Of a DNA stretch of 64,000 bases, positions 13,484 through 25,772 are shown piece after piece. The position numbers and the translations under genes are program-made. Positions within the stretch are counted from its first letter, which is position 1. Each line of letters starts with the position of its first letter. The notes beneath the pieces were generated by a model. It was given only the letters and a program-made list of their open reading frames with translations, searched no databases and was not told the origin of the DNA. The stretch is taken from NCBI GenBank assembly GCA_038277395.1, contig CM076191.1, positions 25,640,983-25,704,982 on the forward strand, in the 5' to 3' direction. The DNA comes from Dryocosmus kuriphilus. Taxonomy: Eukaryota; Arthropoda; Insecta; Hymenoptera; Cynipidae.

Positions 13484-13493
13484 ATATATAAGG
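13484..13493 (+). promoter_or_regulatory. TATA box of the polymerase gene, left arm
   Basis: TATATATAAG lies about 300 bp upstream of the polymerase start and is conserved at the same place in the right arm (25358-25367, minus strand) and in Polinton B (33382-33391). Conservation across three copies supports a real core promoter. Confidence 0.6.
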
Positions 13494-13785
13494 AGAACTT
13501 TCCTGTGTTCCTTAGTTGCAAATAAACCTTTGAGCTAGCAACAATTAATGTGAAATTGAAACACACAATACATATTAACTCTCCTACTGTTCCAGTGATT
13601 ATTATTATTAAACAGTGAACATTTCAAAATAAATTCCACAAGAGACAATAGCAACAAAGTGACATTTAAAAAAAAAACAATTATTGTGTAATCTTTGTGA
13701 TCTGGTGAAATTGAAAAAGACAATTGTTTCACTTGTGTACTCAAGATTAGCAATCAGTGAACATTTTAATTAAAATATTTTTAAA

Positions 13786-16700
13786 ATGAATTCCAACCAA
13801 TGTAAGAGACTTGTTCAATTGATGGAGGAGGCATATGAACTCTTGCAAGAAAATGCCACATTCGAGGAAATTAACTTCTGGATTCGAGGCGGCACCCAGA
13901 ACATCCGACTGCTAAATAAAATTTTGAGAAGAGGAAAAAACCTTTCTCTAGGTGATAAAAACAAGATTCTAGCTATGACTGGAATTATGAAAGCAAGGAA
14001 CAGGAAATTTAAAAAATTGCAGAGAAGAGGATCAGGGATCAACGAAGCTGATGACAAGGAAAAAATCAGGTGGGAAGATATGGAGACAGCATTTAAAGCT
14101 CGAATTCGAACAGGTTTGGTAATCAATTTAATGCACAAGGATCTGAATAGCTTTCTAGATAACGCAAAGAAAATGATTAATGCTAGAATAAAAAACACAC
14201 ACTAAAAATTATGGGTGGTTTAAAAGTCAATGTAATTTTAGCTGCAAAGTTCAGCACATTAGAAGAGGGTAGGGAAATAGAGGAAATTAAATTCTTTAAT
14301 ACTAAAAATGAGGCTATTCTCGAATTTACAGATATTGGAGAATGGTTCGAAAGGAGTGTGAGAGAGAAACTGTTAGTTAAAGTTGAAGAGTTTCAGCAAA
14401 AAAAATCTAATTGGAGATTAAAAGAAATTATTAACTTAAACGTAAATTTTAATAAATATGCACCCCTTTCAGCAGGATACTCAACTTATATACAATTACA
14501 AAAATTTATAAAAGATAAAAAAGCAGTCGTAAATATTGAAAATAATGATCAGTTTTGTTTTCTATGGTCAATAATAGCCGCTCTTTATCCATCCAAACCT
14601 CATTCAGCAAAAACTAATACAAATCGCACTAGTTCTTATCCTAATTTCATTAATACAAACTTAAAGTATAATGAAATCAAGTTTCCAATTAGCTTACATG
14701 ACATTACAAAATTTGAAAAATTAAATAATTTGAGCATAAATGTTTATGGTGTAGAGTCCTATGAAAATTGTAAGAAGGAAGAAATTGTTCCGCTATATTT
14801 AAGCCAATTTCAATCTGACAAGCCAACAATTCACCTTCTTATGATTGAAAATACAGAAATTGATTTAGATGACGAGGATTATATTGATGATAATGATATT
14901 GATCTTACCACATGTAATACAGTTTACCATTTCGCATGGATCAAAGATTTATCAAGATTAGTCAGTTCACAAGTTTCAAAGAATGCACATAAGACTTTGC
15001 TCTGTGACAGATGTTTGTGTCACTTTAAATCTGAAAAATCTTTTAATAATCATAAACTGGACTGCGAGAATATGAATAAATGTAGAGCAATAATGCCAAG
15101 TGAAAAAAACAGAATATTAAAATTTAAAAATTATAGATATAAAGAAAAAGTTCCATTTTGTATTTACGCTGATATTGAGTGTTTATTAGAAAAAAATGCA
15201 AACATACAATCACCCAATTATCAAAAACATGTACCAACAAGTGTAGCATTTTATTTACAATGTAATTATGATGACTCATTGTCTGAGCTTACAGTTCATC
15301 GAGGGGAAGATTGTATAAAATGGTTTATGACAGAACTAAAACGAGTGTCTGATGAAGTAGATTCTCGTATAAAAAATATTATCCCAATGGACACTTTAAC
15401 ATTGCAACAAGAGCGAGAATTCCAAACGGCAAAAAATTGTCACATTTGTGAAAAACCTTTTTCAAATGATGGTGAAATTAAACATCGCGATCATTCTCAT
15501 TTCACTGGTAAATATCGCGGTGCAAGTCATCCGGGTTGTAATATTAACTATAAAGACTCACATGTGATTCCTGTAGTTTTACACAACTTGTTTGGATATG
15601 ATGCACATTTTATTATAAAAGACTTAGCTACAAGTTTCGAAGGTGGCATTCAATTATTACCGATTAACAAAGAAAAATATATATCTTTTACAAAACATGT
15701 GGAAGGCACAAATGTAAAGCTTCGATTTATTGACTCTTTTAAATTTATGCCTAGTAGTCTTGAAAAGTTGGCATCATACCTAAGTAATGATGAGAAAAAA
15801 ATTACAAGAAAATACTGCAAAAATAATGACGAATTTAATTTATTGACAAGAAAAGGGGTTTTTCCTTATGATTATATTGACTGTTGGCAAAAATTGCAGG
15901 AAAAAACAATTACCGCCGAGAGAAGCTTTTTATTCCAAATTAAATGATTCCGATATTTCAGAACAGGATTATCAACATGCCTGTAAAGTATGGGAAACAT
16001 TTAATTTGAAAACTTTGGGCGAATACTCTGACTTATATTTAAAAACAGATGTTTTACTTTTGGCTGATATTTTTCAAAATTTTAGAAAAACTTGTTTTTC
16101 CACATACAACTTAGATCCATTACACTATTACACAGCACGGGGACTCGCTTTTGATGCAATGTTAAAATATAGCGGCATTGAGCTTGAATTGTTTACTGAT
16201 GTAGAAAAGCTGTTATTTATTGAAAAAGGAATTCGAGGCGGGGTTTCCCAATGCTCAAACAGATATGCCAAAGCCGACAATAGATTTATGGGCTCAGATT
16301 TTAATCCAAATCAACTAGAATCTTATATTATGTATTTTGATATTAACAATCAATATGGCGCGGCTATGAGTGAATTTTTGCCATATAAAGATTTTGAGTG
16401 GTTTGAAAATTTTGAAAATGAACCAAAATTTTTCAGTATTCCTGATGATCCACCAGAAGGTTATATTCTAGAGGTAGATCTAGAATAACCCGAGAAGCTC
16501 CATGATTTACATAAAGACTTACCTTTATGTCCAGAACACTTCATACCTCCCATCCTAAAATCTACAACCCCCAAGTTAGTACCAAATTTGCTACCAAAGA
16601 AAAATTATGTGATTCATTATAGATATTTGAAACAGTATTTATCATTGGGAATGAAGCTGACAAAAATCCATAGAGTACCGCAATTTAAACAAAAACCCCG

Positions 16701-17587
16701 GTTAAAAGATTACATTGACTTAAATACAAACTGTAGGAAAGCATCTACAAATGAATTTGAGAAAAATTTTTTATAAATTAATGAACAATTCGGTTTTTGG
16801 TAAAACTATGGAAAATGCGAGAAAGCACAAAGATGTAAGGCTTGTAACAAAATGGGAGGGGAGGTATGGAGCGAAAAATTTAATCGCTAAACCAAATTTC
16901 CATAGCTGCACCATATTCGGCGAAGAAATGGTTATCATTGAAATGGATAAAACAAAAATTAATTTCAATAAACCAATTTATACAGGATTCACGATTCTTG
17001 ATCTATCAAAAATAATAATTTATGATTTCCACTATAATTACATTCAGAACACGTTTGGTAATGATGCAATGTTATTGTATACAGGCACAGATAGTTTAAT
17101 ATATCAATTCGCAGTTCCCAACGTTTACGATTATATTAGAAGAGATTCACACAAATATGATACTTCGGACTATTCCCCAAATAATGTTTACGGAATACGC
17201 CTTCTAAATAAAAAAGTATTGGGCTTGATGAAGGATGAACTTAATGGGAAAATAATAACAGAATTTGTTGGTTTGAGAGCAAAATTATATGCATACAAAT
17301 TTTTGGGTGAAGAGGGGGAGAAAAAGAAAGCTAAAGGTGTAAAAGGTTCTACTCTAAGAACAATAACATTCGAGGACTATAAGCACTCTCTCATATCTTG
17401 CCAAACCCTGATCCGAACTCAACATCTAATCCGAAGTAGAAAACATGAAGTGCAGTCTATTAAACAGGACAAGATTGCACTTAGTTGGTATGATGATAAG
17501 CGTATTCTTATCCCCGGTCAAACTGGGACTCTTCCATGGGGTTATAAAAATAAAACGTACGAACGCGCTATTAAAATCAGCTACTAA
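13786..17587 (+). pseudogene. polB: Protein-primed DNA polymerase B, left arm (broken)
   Basis: This is a family-B, Polinton-type polymerase. An N-terminal helical module (13786-14205) is cut off from the rest by a 2-bp AC insertion near 14,197. Then come the zinc-binding stretch, the exonuclease motif (YADIEC), an HNH/treble-clef-like insertion, polymerase motif A (YFDINNQYG), motif B (NNSVFGKT) and motif C. Breaks: an extra A near 15,905 shifts the frame, TAA at 16486-16488 replaces a Tyr codon of copy B, and an extra T near 16,765 shifts the frame again. Motif C reads YTGTDS (codon 17084-17086): the first catalytic Asp is Gly. The tail (ending KISY) differs from copy B from about 17,560 on. 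It cannot make an active enzyme as assembled. Confidence 0.93.
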
Positions 17588-17720
17588 AAAATTATTTAAT
17601 AATTCTATCCTCTCTTATTTCATTAATGATTGAAATTATTTCAATGCATTACTTCTGTTACCATCTGCTTGAGATTGTTAAAGGAACCGAAATCGATCTA
17701 CCAAATAAGTCAGTTACATA
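17588..17720 (-). pseudogene. Decayed second copy of zinc-finger/acidic gene 3' end, left arm
   Basis: On the minus strand the stretch aligns with the 3' end of the gene at 18572-19239: LVDR followed by an internal TAA, then an ISIINEIRE-like tail after a frameshift. It lies tail to tail against the polymerase. It shows that the gene was tandemly duplicated before the palindrome formed, because the mirror copy exists at about 21,130-21,260. Confidence 0.6.
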
Positions 17721-18571
17721 AACTTTATAATCCTCTGTAAGAAACATTGAAATAATCTTTAACACAACAGAGTAATATACTAAAAATCCCATTCACTTAG
17801 CTGAAACACAGCAATAATAGCATGCTTAGTGAAGTATTGATGATATTAAAATATGCTATTATCAATGGAAAAAGCATATGTTTCTTCAACCAACATTGAA
17901 CTCTAGTTAAAACAAATCTACTTCAAGAGATAACAAGGCAAACTAAATTAATAATGAATAGAGTGCACCACCATCAACCAAGTTGCTTTTCTTGTATAGT
18001 TATAAGCACGTTTCTTTTGTATTTTTTACTAGATGTGAGCTTTGTCTTCTAAATAGATTTCTAATATTGATTCCTGTACTAATTAGATTAAATGGTTGAT
18101 TTCTTGTATACTGGTATAAGGAATTTTTTCAATGATATTAACACTGAAATTAACCTCAATTAACTATTAAAAATATGTGACGAAGATATGGAGGAGTATG
18201 AGGAGGAGGTGGAGGAGGAGGAGGAGGAGGAGAAGGAGGAGGAGGGTAATATAATTATGTAGTTAAAACAAGTAATCACTGAAAAATGTTGTATTCAATT
18301 ATTACACATCTTAAATCATATGTTAGAAGCTTCAAAAGAAGTGATGAGCCACTCCTGCACTTAAAAACTAAAATTAAATCAAGTGGGCGATTTAAAGAAG
18401 AAATACACATATATGTTGAAAATTAGATTTATTTAACTTACTGCATTACAGCAAATTCTTAGATATAATTATAGGAAATTGTGAATCCAATAATTCCAAT
18501 GTTAGTTCAACTATTAGGAATATTGAACCAACAGTTGCCTAAAGTGTTTACATCATTTAATAAAAGTATTA
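17721..18571. other. Non-coding spacer with a GGA tract, left arm
   Basis: AT-rich spacer without a supported gene. A purine tract of GGA/GAG triplets runs at about 18,188-18,246 and resembles the tracts next to the palindrome centre, consistent with duplication of the whole promoter-gene unit. Confidence 0.6.
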
Positions 18572-19239
18572 TCATTTAATAATACCAGCCTCTCTTAATT
18601 CATTAATGATTGAAATTATTTCGAGCAACTTATTTCTGCTTCCAGTTGATTGGGATTGTAAAAGTTGGCGCATTCGATCTACCAAATCATTCGGATCTTC
18701 CCAGTATTCTGAAAATCTTTCTTCTATTTCATGTTCAGAGGAAATGTCACTTTCATCATCATCATCATCATTAATATCACCCTCATCCTCATCTTCATTA
18801 TTTCCATCATCAGCAGCAACATTATTGATTGTCATGGATGGTAAATCATCATGTTGACCAAAATCTTCTCCTTCACCTTCATCTTCTGATTCTATTTTTC
18901 GCTTCTTAACATATGATTCCAATTCAGGTTTAACCCTCTGAGTAATGTCCAAAGTTTCTTTAATGGAGAAGAATATAGTTTGATTTCTTCTTGAATAGCT
19001 GGATCATCATTTGGTTTAAAATTTTTCTGCTTTCCATGAATTGCGTCACTAGTCTTTCTATTATGTTTATTGCTGTTTTGAATTATTCTTATAGCTTCAG
19101 GCACCTTTGCAACTTGGTGAAAGCCTCTCTCATCATCATCATACACACGATTCTTTGCTGTGCAAGAGTATTTTGCATGTCTTTTTAAATTATCGAGTCG
19201 TGAATATACTCTTGAGCAATTTGGACATGTGGAAGCCAT
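18572..19239 (-). pseudogene. Zinc-finger/acidic Polinton protein, left arm (frameshifted)
   Basis: The N-terminal frame (18892-19239) begins MASTCPNC and carries one C2HC-type finger (C5, C8, H21, C26). The second frame (18572-18952) holds a basic KKRK stretch, a long Asp/Glu-rich tract and a conserved C-terminal box with YWEDPNDLVDRM and SIINELREAGIIK. The two frames overlap near 18,892-18,952 and are separated by a frameshift that is also present in the right arm. The layout (single finger, basic patch, acidic tract) suggests a nucleic-acid-binding or regulatory role, but no function is known to me. It is convergent with the polymerase. A shorter relative sits in Polinton B at 43161-43372. 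Confidence 0.75.
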
Positions 19240-19286
19240 TTTGTCACTGCCACAACACGAATGACAGTTCGGTCACTAGTGCTGAG

Positions 19287-19294
19287 TTTATATA
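19287..19294 (-). promoter_or_regulatory. TATA box of left zinc-finger gene
   Basis: TATATAAA on the minus strand lies about 50 bp before the ATG at 19239; its mirror is at 19559-19566. The two genes are divergent from the palindrome centre. Confidence 0.5.
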
Positions 19295-19395
19295 CTGAGG
19301 AGGAGGAGGAGGAGGAGGAGGAGGAGAAGGGGTATGATGAGGAGGAAGGTTGTGAGTAGGAGGATGAGGAGGAGGAGGGGGTAAGGAAGGATATA

Positions 19396-19460
19396 AATTT
19401 CAGGGAACATTTTCAGAGCTGGAAAAAGGGAAAATGGTATTCAATATTAGAGGTTATGTT
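19396..19460. other. Palindrome centre (unpaired spacer)
   Basis: The left arm ends in GGGGGTAAGGAAGGATATA (to 19395) and the right arm begins with its near reverse complement at 19461. The 65 bp between them do not pair. GGA/TCC triplet tracts lie directly on both sides (19296-19380 and 19474-19555). Confidence 0.9.
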
Positions 19461-19558
19461 TATATCCTCCCTTACCCCCTCCTCCTCCTCATCCTCCTAC
19501 TCACAACCTTCCTCCTCATCATACCCCTTCTCCTCCTCCTCCTCCTCCTCCTCCTCAG

Positions 19559-19566
19559 TATATAAA
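19559..19566 (+). promoter_or_regulatory. TATA box of right zinc-finger gene
   Basis: TATATAAA lies 48 bp upstream of the ATG at 19614 and mirrors the left-arm box. Confidence 0.5.
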
Positions 19567-19613
19567 CTCAGCACTAGTGACCGAACTGTCATTCGTGTTG
19601 TGGCAGTGACAAA

Positions 19614-20234
19614 ATGGCTTCCACATGTCCAAATTGCGCAAGAGTATATTCACGACTCGATAATTTAAAAAGACATGCAAAATACTCTTGCACAGCAAAG
19701 AATCGTGTGTATGATGATGATGATGAGAGAGAGCTTTCACCAAGTTGCAAAGGTGCCTGAAGCTATAAGAATAATTCAAAACAGCAATAAACATAATAGA
19801 AAGACTAGTGACGCAATTCATGGAAAGCAGAAAAATTTTAAACCAAATGATGATCCAGCTATTCAAGAAGAAATCAAACTATATTCTTCTCCATTAAAGA
19901 AACTTTGGACATTACTCAGAGGGTTAAACCTGAATTGGAATCATATGTTAAGAAGCGAAAAATAGAATCAGAAGATGAAGGTGAAGGAGAAGATTTTGGT
20001 CAACATGATGATTTACCATCCATGACAATCAATAATGTTGCTGCTGATGATGGAAATAATGAAGATGAGGATGAGGGTGATATTAATGATGATGATGATG
20101 ATGATGAAAGTGACATTTCCTCTGAACATGAAATAGAAGAAAGATTTTCAGAATACTGGGAAGATCCGAATGATTTGGTAGATCGAATGCGCCAACTTTT
20201 ACAATCCCAATCAACTGGAAGCAGAGGCTGGTAA
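19614..20234 (+). pseudogene. Zinc-finger/acidic Polinton protein, right arm (broken, tail deleted)
   Basis: This is the mirror of the left-arm gene. It starts MASTCPNC with the same finger, then a private change in the GAT/GAG repeat near 19,715-19,730 (3 bp plus 2 bp added) shifts the frame. It shares the later frameshift near 19,905-19,965 with the left arm. The 3' end has lost about 44 bp that encode the conserved C-terminal tail, so the frame ends SRGW at 20234. The private and shared lesions together help date the palindrome. Confidence 0.75.
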
Positions 20235-21129
20235 TTTCATTTAATAATTATGATTAAATGATAATACTTTTATTAAATGATGTAAACACTTTAGCAACTG
20301 TTGGTTCAATATTCCTAATAGTTGAACTAACATTGGAATTATTGGATTCACAATTTCCTATAATTATATCTAAGAATTTGCTGTAATGCAGTAAGTTAAA
20401 TAAATCTAATTTTCAACATATATGTGTATTTTCTTCTTTAAATCGCCCACTTGATTTAATTTTAGTTTTTAAGTGCAGGAGTGGCTCATCACTTCTTTTG
20501 AAGCTTCTAACATATGATTTAAGATGTGTAATAATTGAATACAACATTTTTCAGTGATTACTTGTTTTAACTACATAATTATATTACCCTCCTCCTTCTC
20601 CTTCTCCTCCTCCTTCTCCTTCTCCTCCTCCTCCACCTCCTCCTCCTCATACTCCTCCATATCTTCGTCACATATTTTTAATAGTTAATTGAGGTTAATT
20701 TCAGTGTTAATATCATTGAAAAAATTCCTTATACCAGTATACAAGAAATCAACCATTTCATCTAATTAGTACAGGAATCAATATTAGAAATCTATTTAGA
20801 AGACAAAGCTCACATCTAGTAAAAAATACAAAAGAAACGTGCTTATAACTATACAAGAAAAGCAACTTGGTTGATGGTGGTGCACTCTATTCATTATTAA
20901 TTTAGTTTGCCTTGTTATCTCTTGAAGTAGATTTGTTTTAACTAGAGTTCAATGTTGGTTGAAGAAACATATGCTTTTTCCATTGATAATAGCATATTTT
21001 AATATCATCAATACTTCACTAAGCATGCTATTATTGCTGTGTTTCAGCTAAGTGAATGGATTTTTAGTATATTACTCTGTTGTGTTAAAGATTATTTCAA
21101 TGTTTCTTACAGAGGATTATAAAGCTTAT
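20235..21129. other. Non-coding spacer with a TCC tract, right arm
   Basis: Mirror of 17,721-18,571, with the CTC/TCC tract at about 20,586-20,650. No gene. Confidence 0.6.
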
Positions 21130-21259
21130 GTAACTGACTTATTTGGTAGATCGATTTCGGTTCCTTTAACAATCTCAAGCAGATGGTAACAGAAATAATG
21201 CATTGAAATAATTTCAATCATTAATGAAATAAGAGAGGATAGAATTATTAAATAATTTT
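21130..21259 (+). pseudogene. Decayed second copy of zinc-finger/acidic gene 3' end, right arm
   Basis: Mirror of 17588-17720, with the same internal TAA after the LVDR-like box and the same terminal frameshift; these lesions therefore predate the arm duplication or were shared by conversion. Confidence 0.55.
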
Positions 21260-24200
21260 TTAGTAGCTGATTTTAATAGCGCGTTCGTACGTTTTATTTT
21301 TATAACCCCATGGAAGAGTCCCAGTTTGACCGGGGATAAGAATACGCTTATCATCATACCAACTAAGTGCAATCTTGTCCTGTTTAATAGATTGCACTTC
21401 ATGTTTTCTACTTCGGATTAGATGTTGAGTTCGGATCAGGGTTTGGCAAGATATGAGAGAGTGCTTATAGTCCTCGAATGTTATTGTTCTTAGAGTAGAA
21501 CCTTTTAGACCTTTAGCTTTCTTTTTCTCCCCCTCTTCACCCAAAACTTTGTATGCATATAATTTTGCTCTCAAACCAACAAATTCTGTTATTATTTTCC
21601 CATTAAGTTCATCCTTCATCAAGCCCAATACTTTTTTATTTAGAAGGCGTATTCCGTAAACATTATTTGGGGAATAGTCCGAAGTATCAAATTTGTGTGA
21701 ATCTCTTTTAATATAATCGTAAACGTTGGGAACTGCGAATTGATATATTAAGCTATCTGTGCATGTATACAATAACTTTGCATCATTACCAAACGTGTTC
21801 TGCATGTAATTATAGTGGAAATCATAAATTATTATTTTTGATAGATCAAGAATCGTGAATCCTGTATAAATTGGTTTATTGAAATTAATTTTTGTCTTAT
21901 CCATTTCAATGATAACCATTTCTTCACCGAATATGGTGCAGCTATGGAAATTTGGTTTAGCGATTAAATTTTTCGCTCCATACCTCCCCTCCCATTTTGT
22001 TACAAGCCTTACATCTTTGTGCTTTCTCGCATTTTCCATAGTTTTACCAAAAAAACCGAATTGTTCATTAATTTATAAAAATTTTTCTCAAATTCATTTG
22101 TACATGCTTTCCTACAGTTTGTATTTAAGTCAATGTAATCTTTTAACCAGGGTTTTTGTTTAAATTGCAGTACTCTATGGATTTTTGTCAGCTTCATTCC
22201 CAATGACAAATACTGTTTCAAATTTCTATAATGAATCACATAATTTTTCTTTGGTAGCAAATTTGGTACTAACTTGGGGGTTGTAGATTTTAGGATGGGA
22301 GGTATGAAGTGTTCTGGACATAAAGGTAAGTCTTTATGTAAATCATGGAGCTCCTCGGGTTATTCTAGATCTACCTCTAAAATATAACCTTCTGGTGAAT
22401 CATCAGGAATACTGAAAAAGTTTGGTTCATTTTCAAAATTTTCAAACCACTCAAAATCTTTATATGGCAAAAATTCACTCATAGCCGCGCCATATTGATT
22501 GTTAATATCAAAATACATAATATAAGATTCTAGTTCATTTGGATTAAAATCTGAGACCATAAATCTATTGTTGGCTTTGGCATATCTGTTTGAGCATTGG
22601 GAAACGCCGCCTCGAATTCCTTTTTCAATAAATAACAGCTTTTCTACATCAGTAAACAATTCAAGCTCAATGCCGCTATATTTTAACATTGCATCAAAAG
22701 CGAGTCCCGGTGCTGTGTAATAGTGTAATGGATCTAAGTTGTATGTGGAAAAACAAGTTTTTCTAAAATTTTGAAAAATATCAGCCAAAAGTAAAACATC
22801 TGTTTTTAAATATAAGTCAGAGTATTCGCCCAAAGTTTTCAAATTAAATGTTTCCCATACTTTACAGGCATGTTGATAATCCTGTTCTGAAATATCGGAA
22901 TCATTTAATTTGGAATAAAAAGCTTCTCTCGGCGGTAATTGTTTTTCCTGCAATTTTTGCCAACAGTCAATATAATCATAAGGAAAAACCCCTTTTCTTG
23001 TCAATAAATTAAATTCGTCATTATTTTTGCAGTATTTTCTTGTAATTTTTTTCTCATCATTACTTAGGTATGATGCCAACTTTTCAAGACTACTAGGCAT
23101 AAATTTAAAAGAGTCAATAAATCGAAGCTTTACATTTGTGCCTTCCACATGTTTTGTAAAAGATATATATTTTTCTTTGTTAATCGGTAATAATTGAATG
23201 CCACCTTCGAAACTTGTAGCTAAGTCTTTTATAATAAAATGTGCATCATATCCAAACAAGTTGTGTAAAACTACAGGAATCACATGTGAGTCTTGATAGT
23301 TAATATTACAAGCCGGATGACTTGCACCGCGATATTTACCAGTGAAATGATCATGATCGCGATGTTTAATTTCACCATCATTTGAAAAAGGTTTTTCACA
23401 AATGTGACAATTTTTTGCCCTTTGGAATTCTCGCTCTTGTTGCAATGTTAAAGTGTCCATTGGGATAATATTTTTTATACGAGAATCTACTTCATCAGAC
23501 ACTCGTTTTAGTTCTCTCACAAACCATTTTATACAATCTTCCCCTCGATGAACTGTAAGCTCAGACAATGAGTCATCATAATTACATTGTAAATAAAATG
23601 CTACACTTGTTGGTACATGTTTTTGATAATTGGGTGATTGTATGTTTGCATTTTTTTCTAATAAACACTCAATATCAGCGTAAATACAAAATGGAACTTT
23701 TTCTTTATATCTATAATTTTTAAATTTTAATATTCTGTTTTTTTCACCTGGCATTATTGCTCTACATTTATTCATATTCTCGCAGTCCAGTTTATGATTA
23801 TTAAAAGATTTTTCAGATATAAAGTGACACAAACATCTGTCACAGAGCAAAGTCTTATGTGCATTCTTTGAAACTTGTGAACTGACTAATCTTGATAAAT
23901 CTTTGATCCATGCGAAATGGTAAACTGTATTACATGTGGTAAGATCAATATCATTATCATCAATATAATCCTCGTCATCTAAATCAATTTCTGTATTTTC
24001 AATCATAAGAAGGTGAATTGTTGGCTTGTCAGATTGAAATTGGCTTAAATATAGCGGAACAATTTCTTCCTTCTTACAATTTTCATAGGACTCTACACCA
24101 TAAACATTTATGCTCAAATTATTTAATTTTTCAAATTTTGTAATGTCATGTAAGCTAATTGGAAACTTGATTTCATCATACTTTAAGTTTGTATTAATGA

Positions 24201-25062
24201 AATTAGGATAAGAACTAGTGCGATTTGTATTAGTTTTTGCTGAATGAGGTTTGGATGGATAAAGAGCGGCTATTATTGACCATAGAAAACAAAACTGATC
24301 ATTATTTTCAATATTTACGACTGCTTTTTTTATCTTTTATAAATTTTTGTAATTGTATATAAGTTGAGTATCCTGCTGAAAGGGGTGCATATTTATTAAA
24401 ATTTACGTTTAAGTTAATAATTTCTTTTAATCTCCAATTAGATTTTTTTTGCTGAAACTCTTCAACTTTAACTAACAGTTTCTCTCTCACACTCCTTTCG
24501 AACCATTCTCCAATATCTGTAAATTCGAGAATAGCCTCATTTTTAGTATTAAAGAATTTAATTTCCTCTATTTCCCTACCCTCTTCTAATGTGCTGAACT
24601 TTGCAGCTAAAATTACATTGACTTTTAAACCACCCATAATTTTTAGTGTGTGTTTTTTATTCTAGCATTAATCATTTTCTTTGCGTTATCTAGAAAGCTA
24701 TTGAGATCCTTGTGCATTAAATTGATTACCAAACCTGTTCGAATTCGAGCTTTAAATGCTGTCTCCATATCTTCCCACCTGATTTTTTCCTTGTCATCAG
24801 CTTCATTGATCCCTGATCCTCTTCTCTGCAATTTTTTAAATTTCCTGTTCCTTGCTTTCATAATTCCAGTCATAGCTAGAATCTTGTTTTTATCACCTAG
24901 AGAAAGGTTTTTTCCTCTTCTCAAAATTTTATTTAGCAGTCGGATGTTCTGGGTGCCGACTCGAATCCAGAAGTTAATTTCCTCGAATGTGGCATTTTCT
25001 TGCAAGAGTTCATATGCCTCCTCCATCAATTGAACAAGTCTCTTACATTGGTTGGAATTCAT
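21260..25062 (-). pseudogene. polB: Protein-primed DNA polymerase B, right arm (broken)
   Basis: Mirror of the left-arm polymerase. It shares with it the 2-bp insertion after the N-terminal module (near 24,652), the TAA at 22360-22362, and loss of the first catalytic Asp of motif C, here Cys (YTCTDS, codon 21761-21763). Private lesions are an extra A in the run near 24,325, which ends the first frame at 24308, and two extra T near 22,045. Unlike the left arm, it has an unbroken frame across the exonuclease and motif A region (24117-22360). The C-terminal tail is the KISY type, as in the left arm. Confidence 0.93.
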
Positions 25063-25357
25063 TTTAAAAATATTTTAATTAAAATGTTCACTGATTGCTA
25101 ATCTTGAGTACACAAGTGAAACAATTGTCTTTTTCAATTTCACCAGATCACAAAGATTACACAATAATTGTTTTTTTTTTAAATGTCACTTTGTTGCTAT
25201 TGTCTCTTGTGGAATTTATTTTGAAATGTTCACTGTTTAATAATAATAATCACTGGAACAGTAGGAGAGTTAATATGTATTGTGTGTTTCAATTTCACAT
25301 TAATTGTTGCTAGCTCAAAGGTTTATTTGCAACTAAGGAACACAGGAAAGTTCTCCT

Positions 25358-25367
25358 TATATATAGT
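25358..25367 (-). promoter_or_regulatory. TATA box of the polymerase gene, right arm
   Basis: Mirror of 13484-13493 with identical context (GGCCACTATATATAAGG on the minus strand). Confidence 0.6.
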
Positions 25368-25489
25368 GGCCGTGTGGTTTGCAAGCACATCACGCTTTTT
25401 GGTTCTAATCCTGATATTTGCTTGCTTGCTAAAAGCTGACAACATATTTTTTTTTTTGGTACTATTCTCGTCTATTAATATCACCTTCT

Positions 25490-25734
25490 TTATCTTATAG
25501 TTCTAGAACCTTCTAGATTATAAGCATCATGCTTAGACACGCTTGGAATGTAATGCGCAATTACAAAATTCTTAGAAGATGATGTAATTTCTAAGAACTG
25601 ACCAATTTCTTGGAAAAATATATTAGGGAAGTAGTAAATCATGTTGATTAGCTTATATATAAACACATTCCACAACTATATGCGTTACAGAAATCGGATA
25701 TTATATTAGGGAAGTAATAAAACATGTCGATTAG

Positions 25735-25772
<38 letters not shown>

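Noticed and set aside
13815..14198. Antisense frames opposite the polymerase N-terminal module (also 24650-25033 and 33712-34152)
   Set aside because: They are shadows of the coding strand; the sense frame has the family match.
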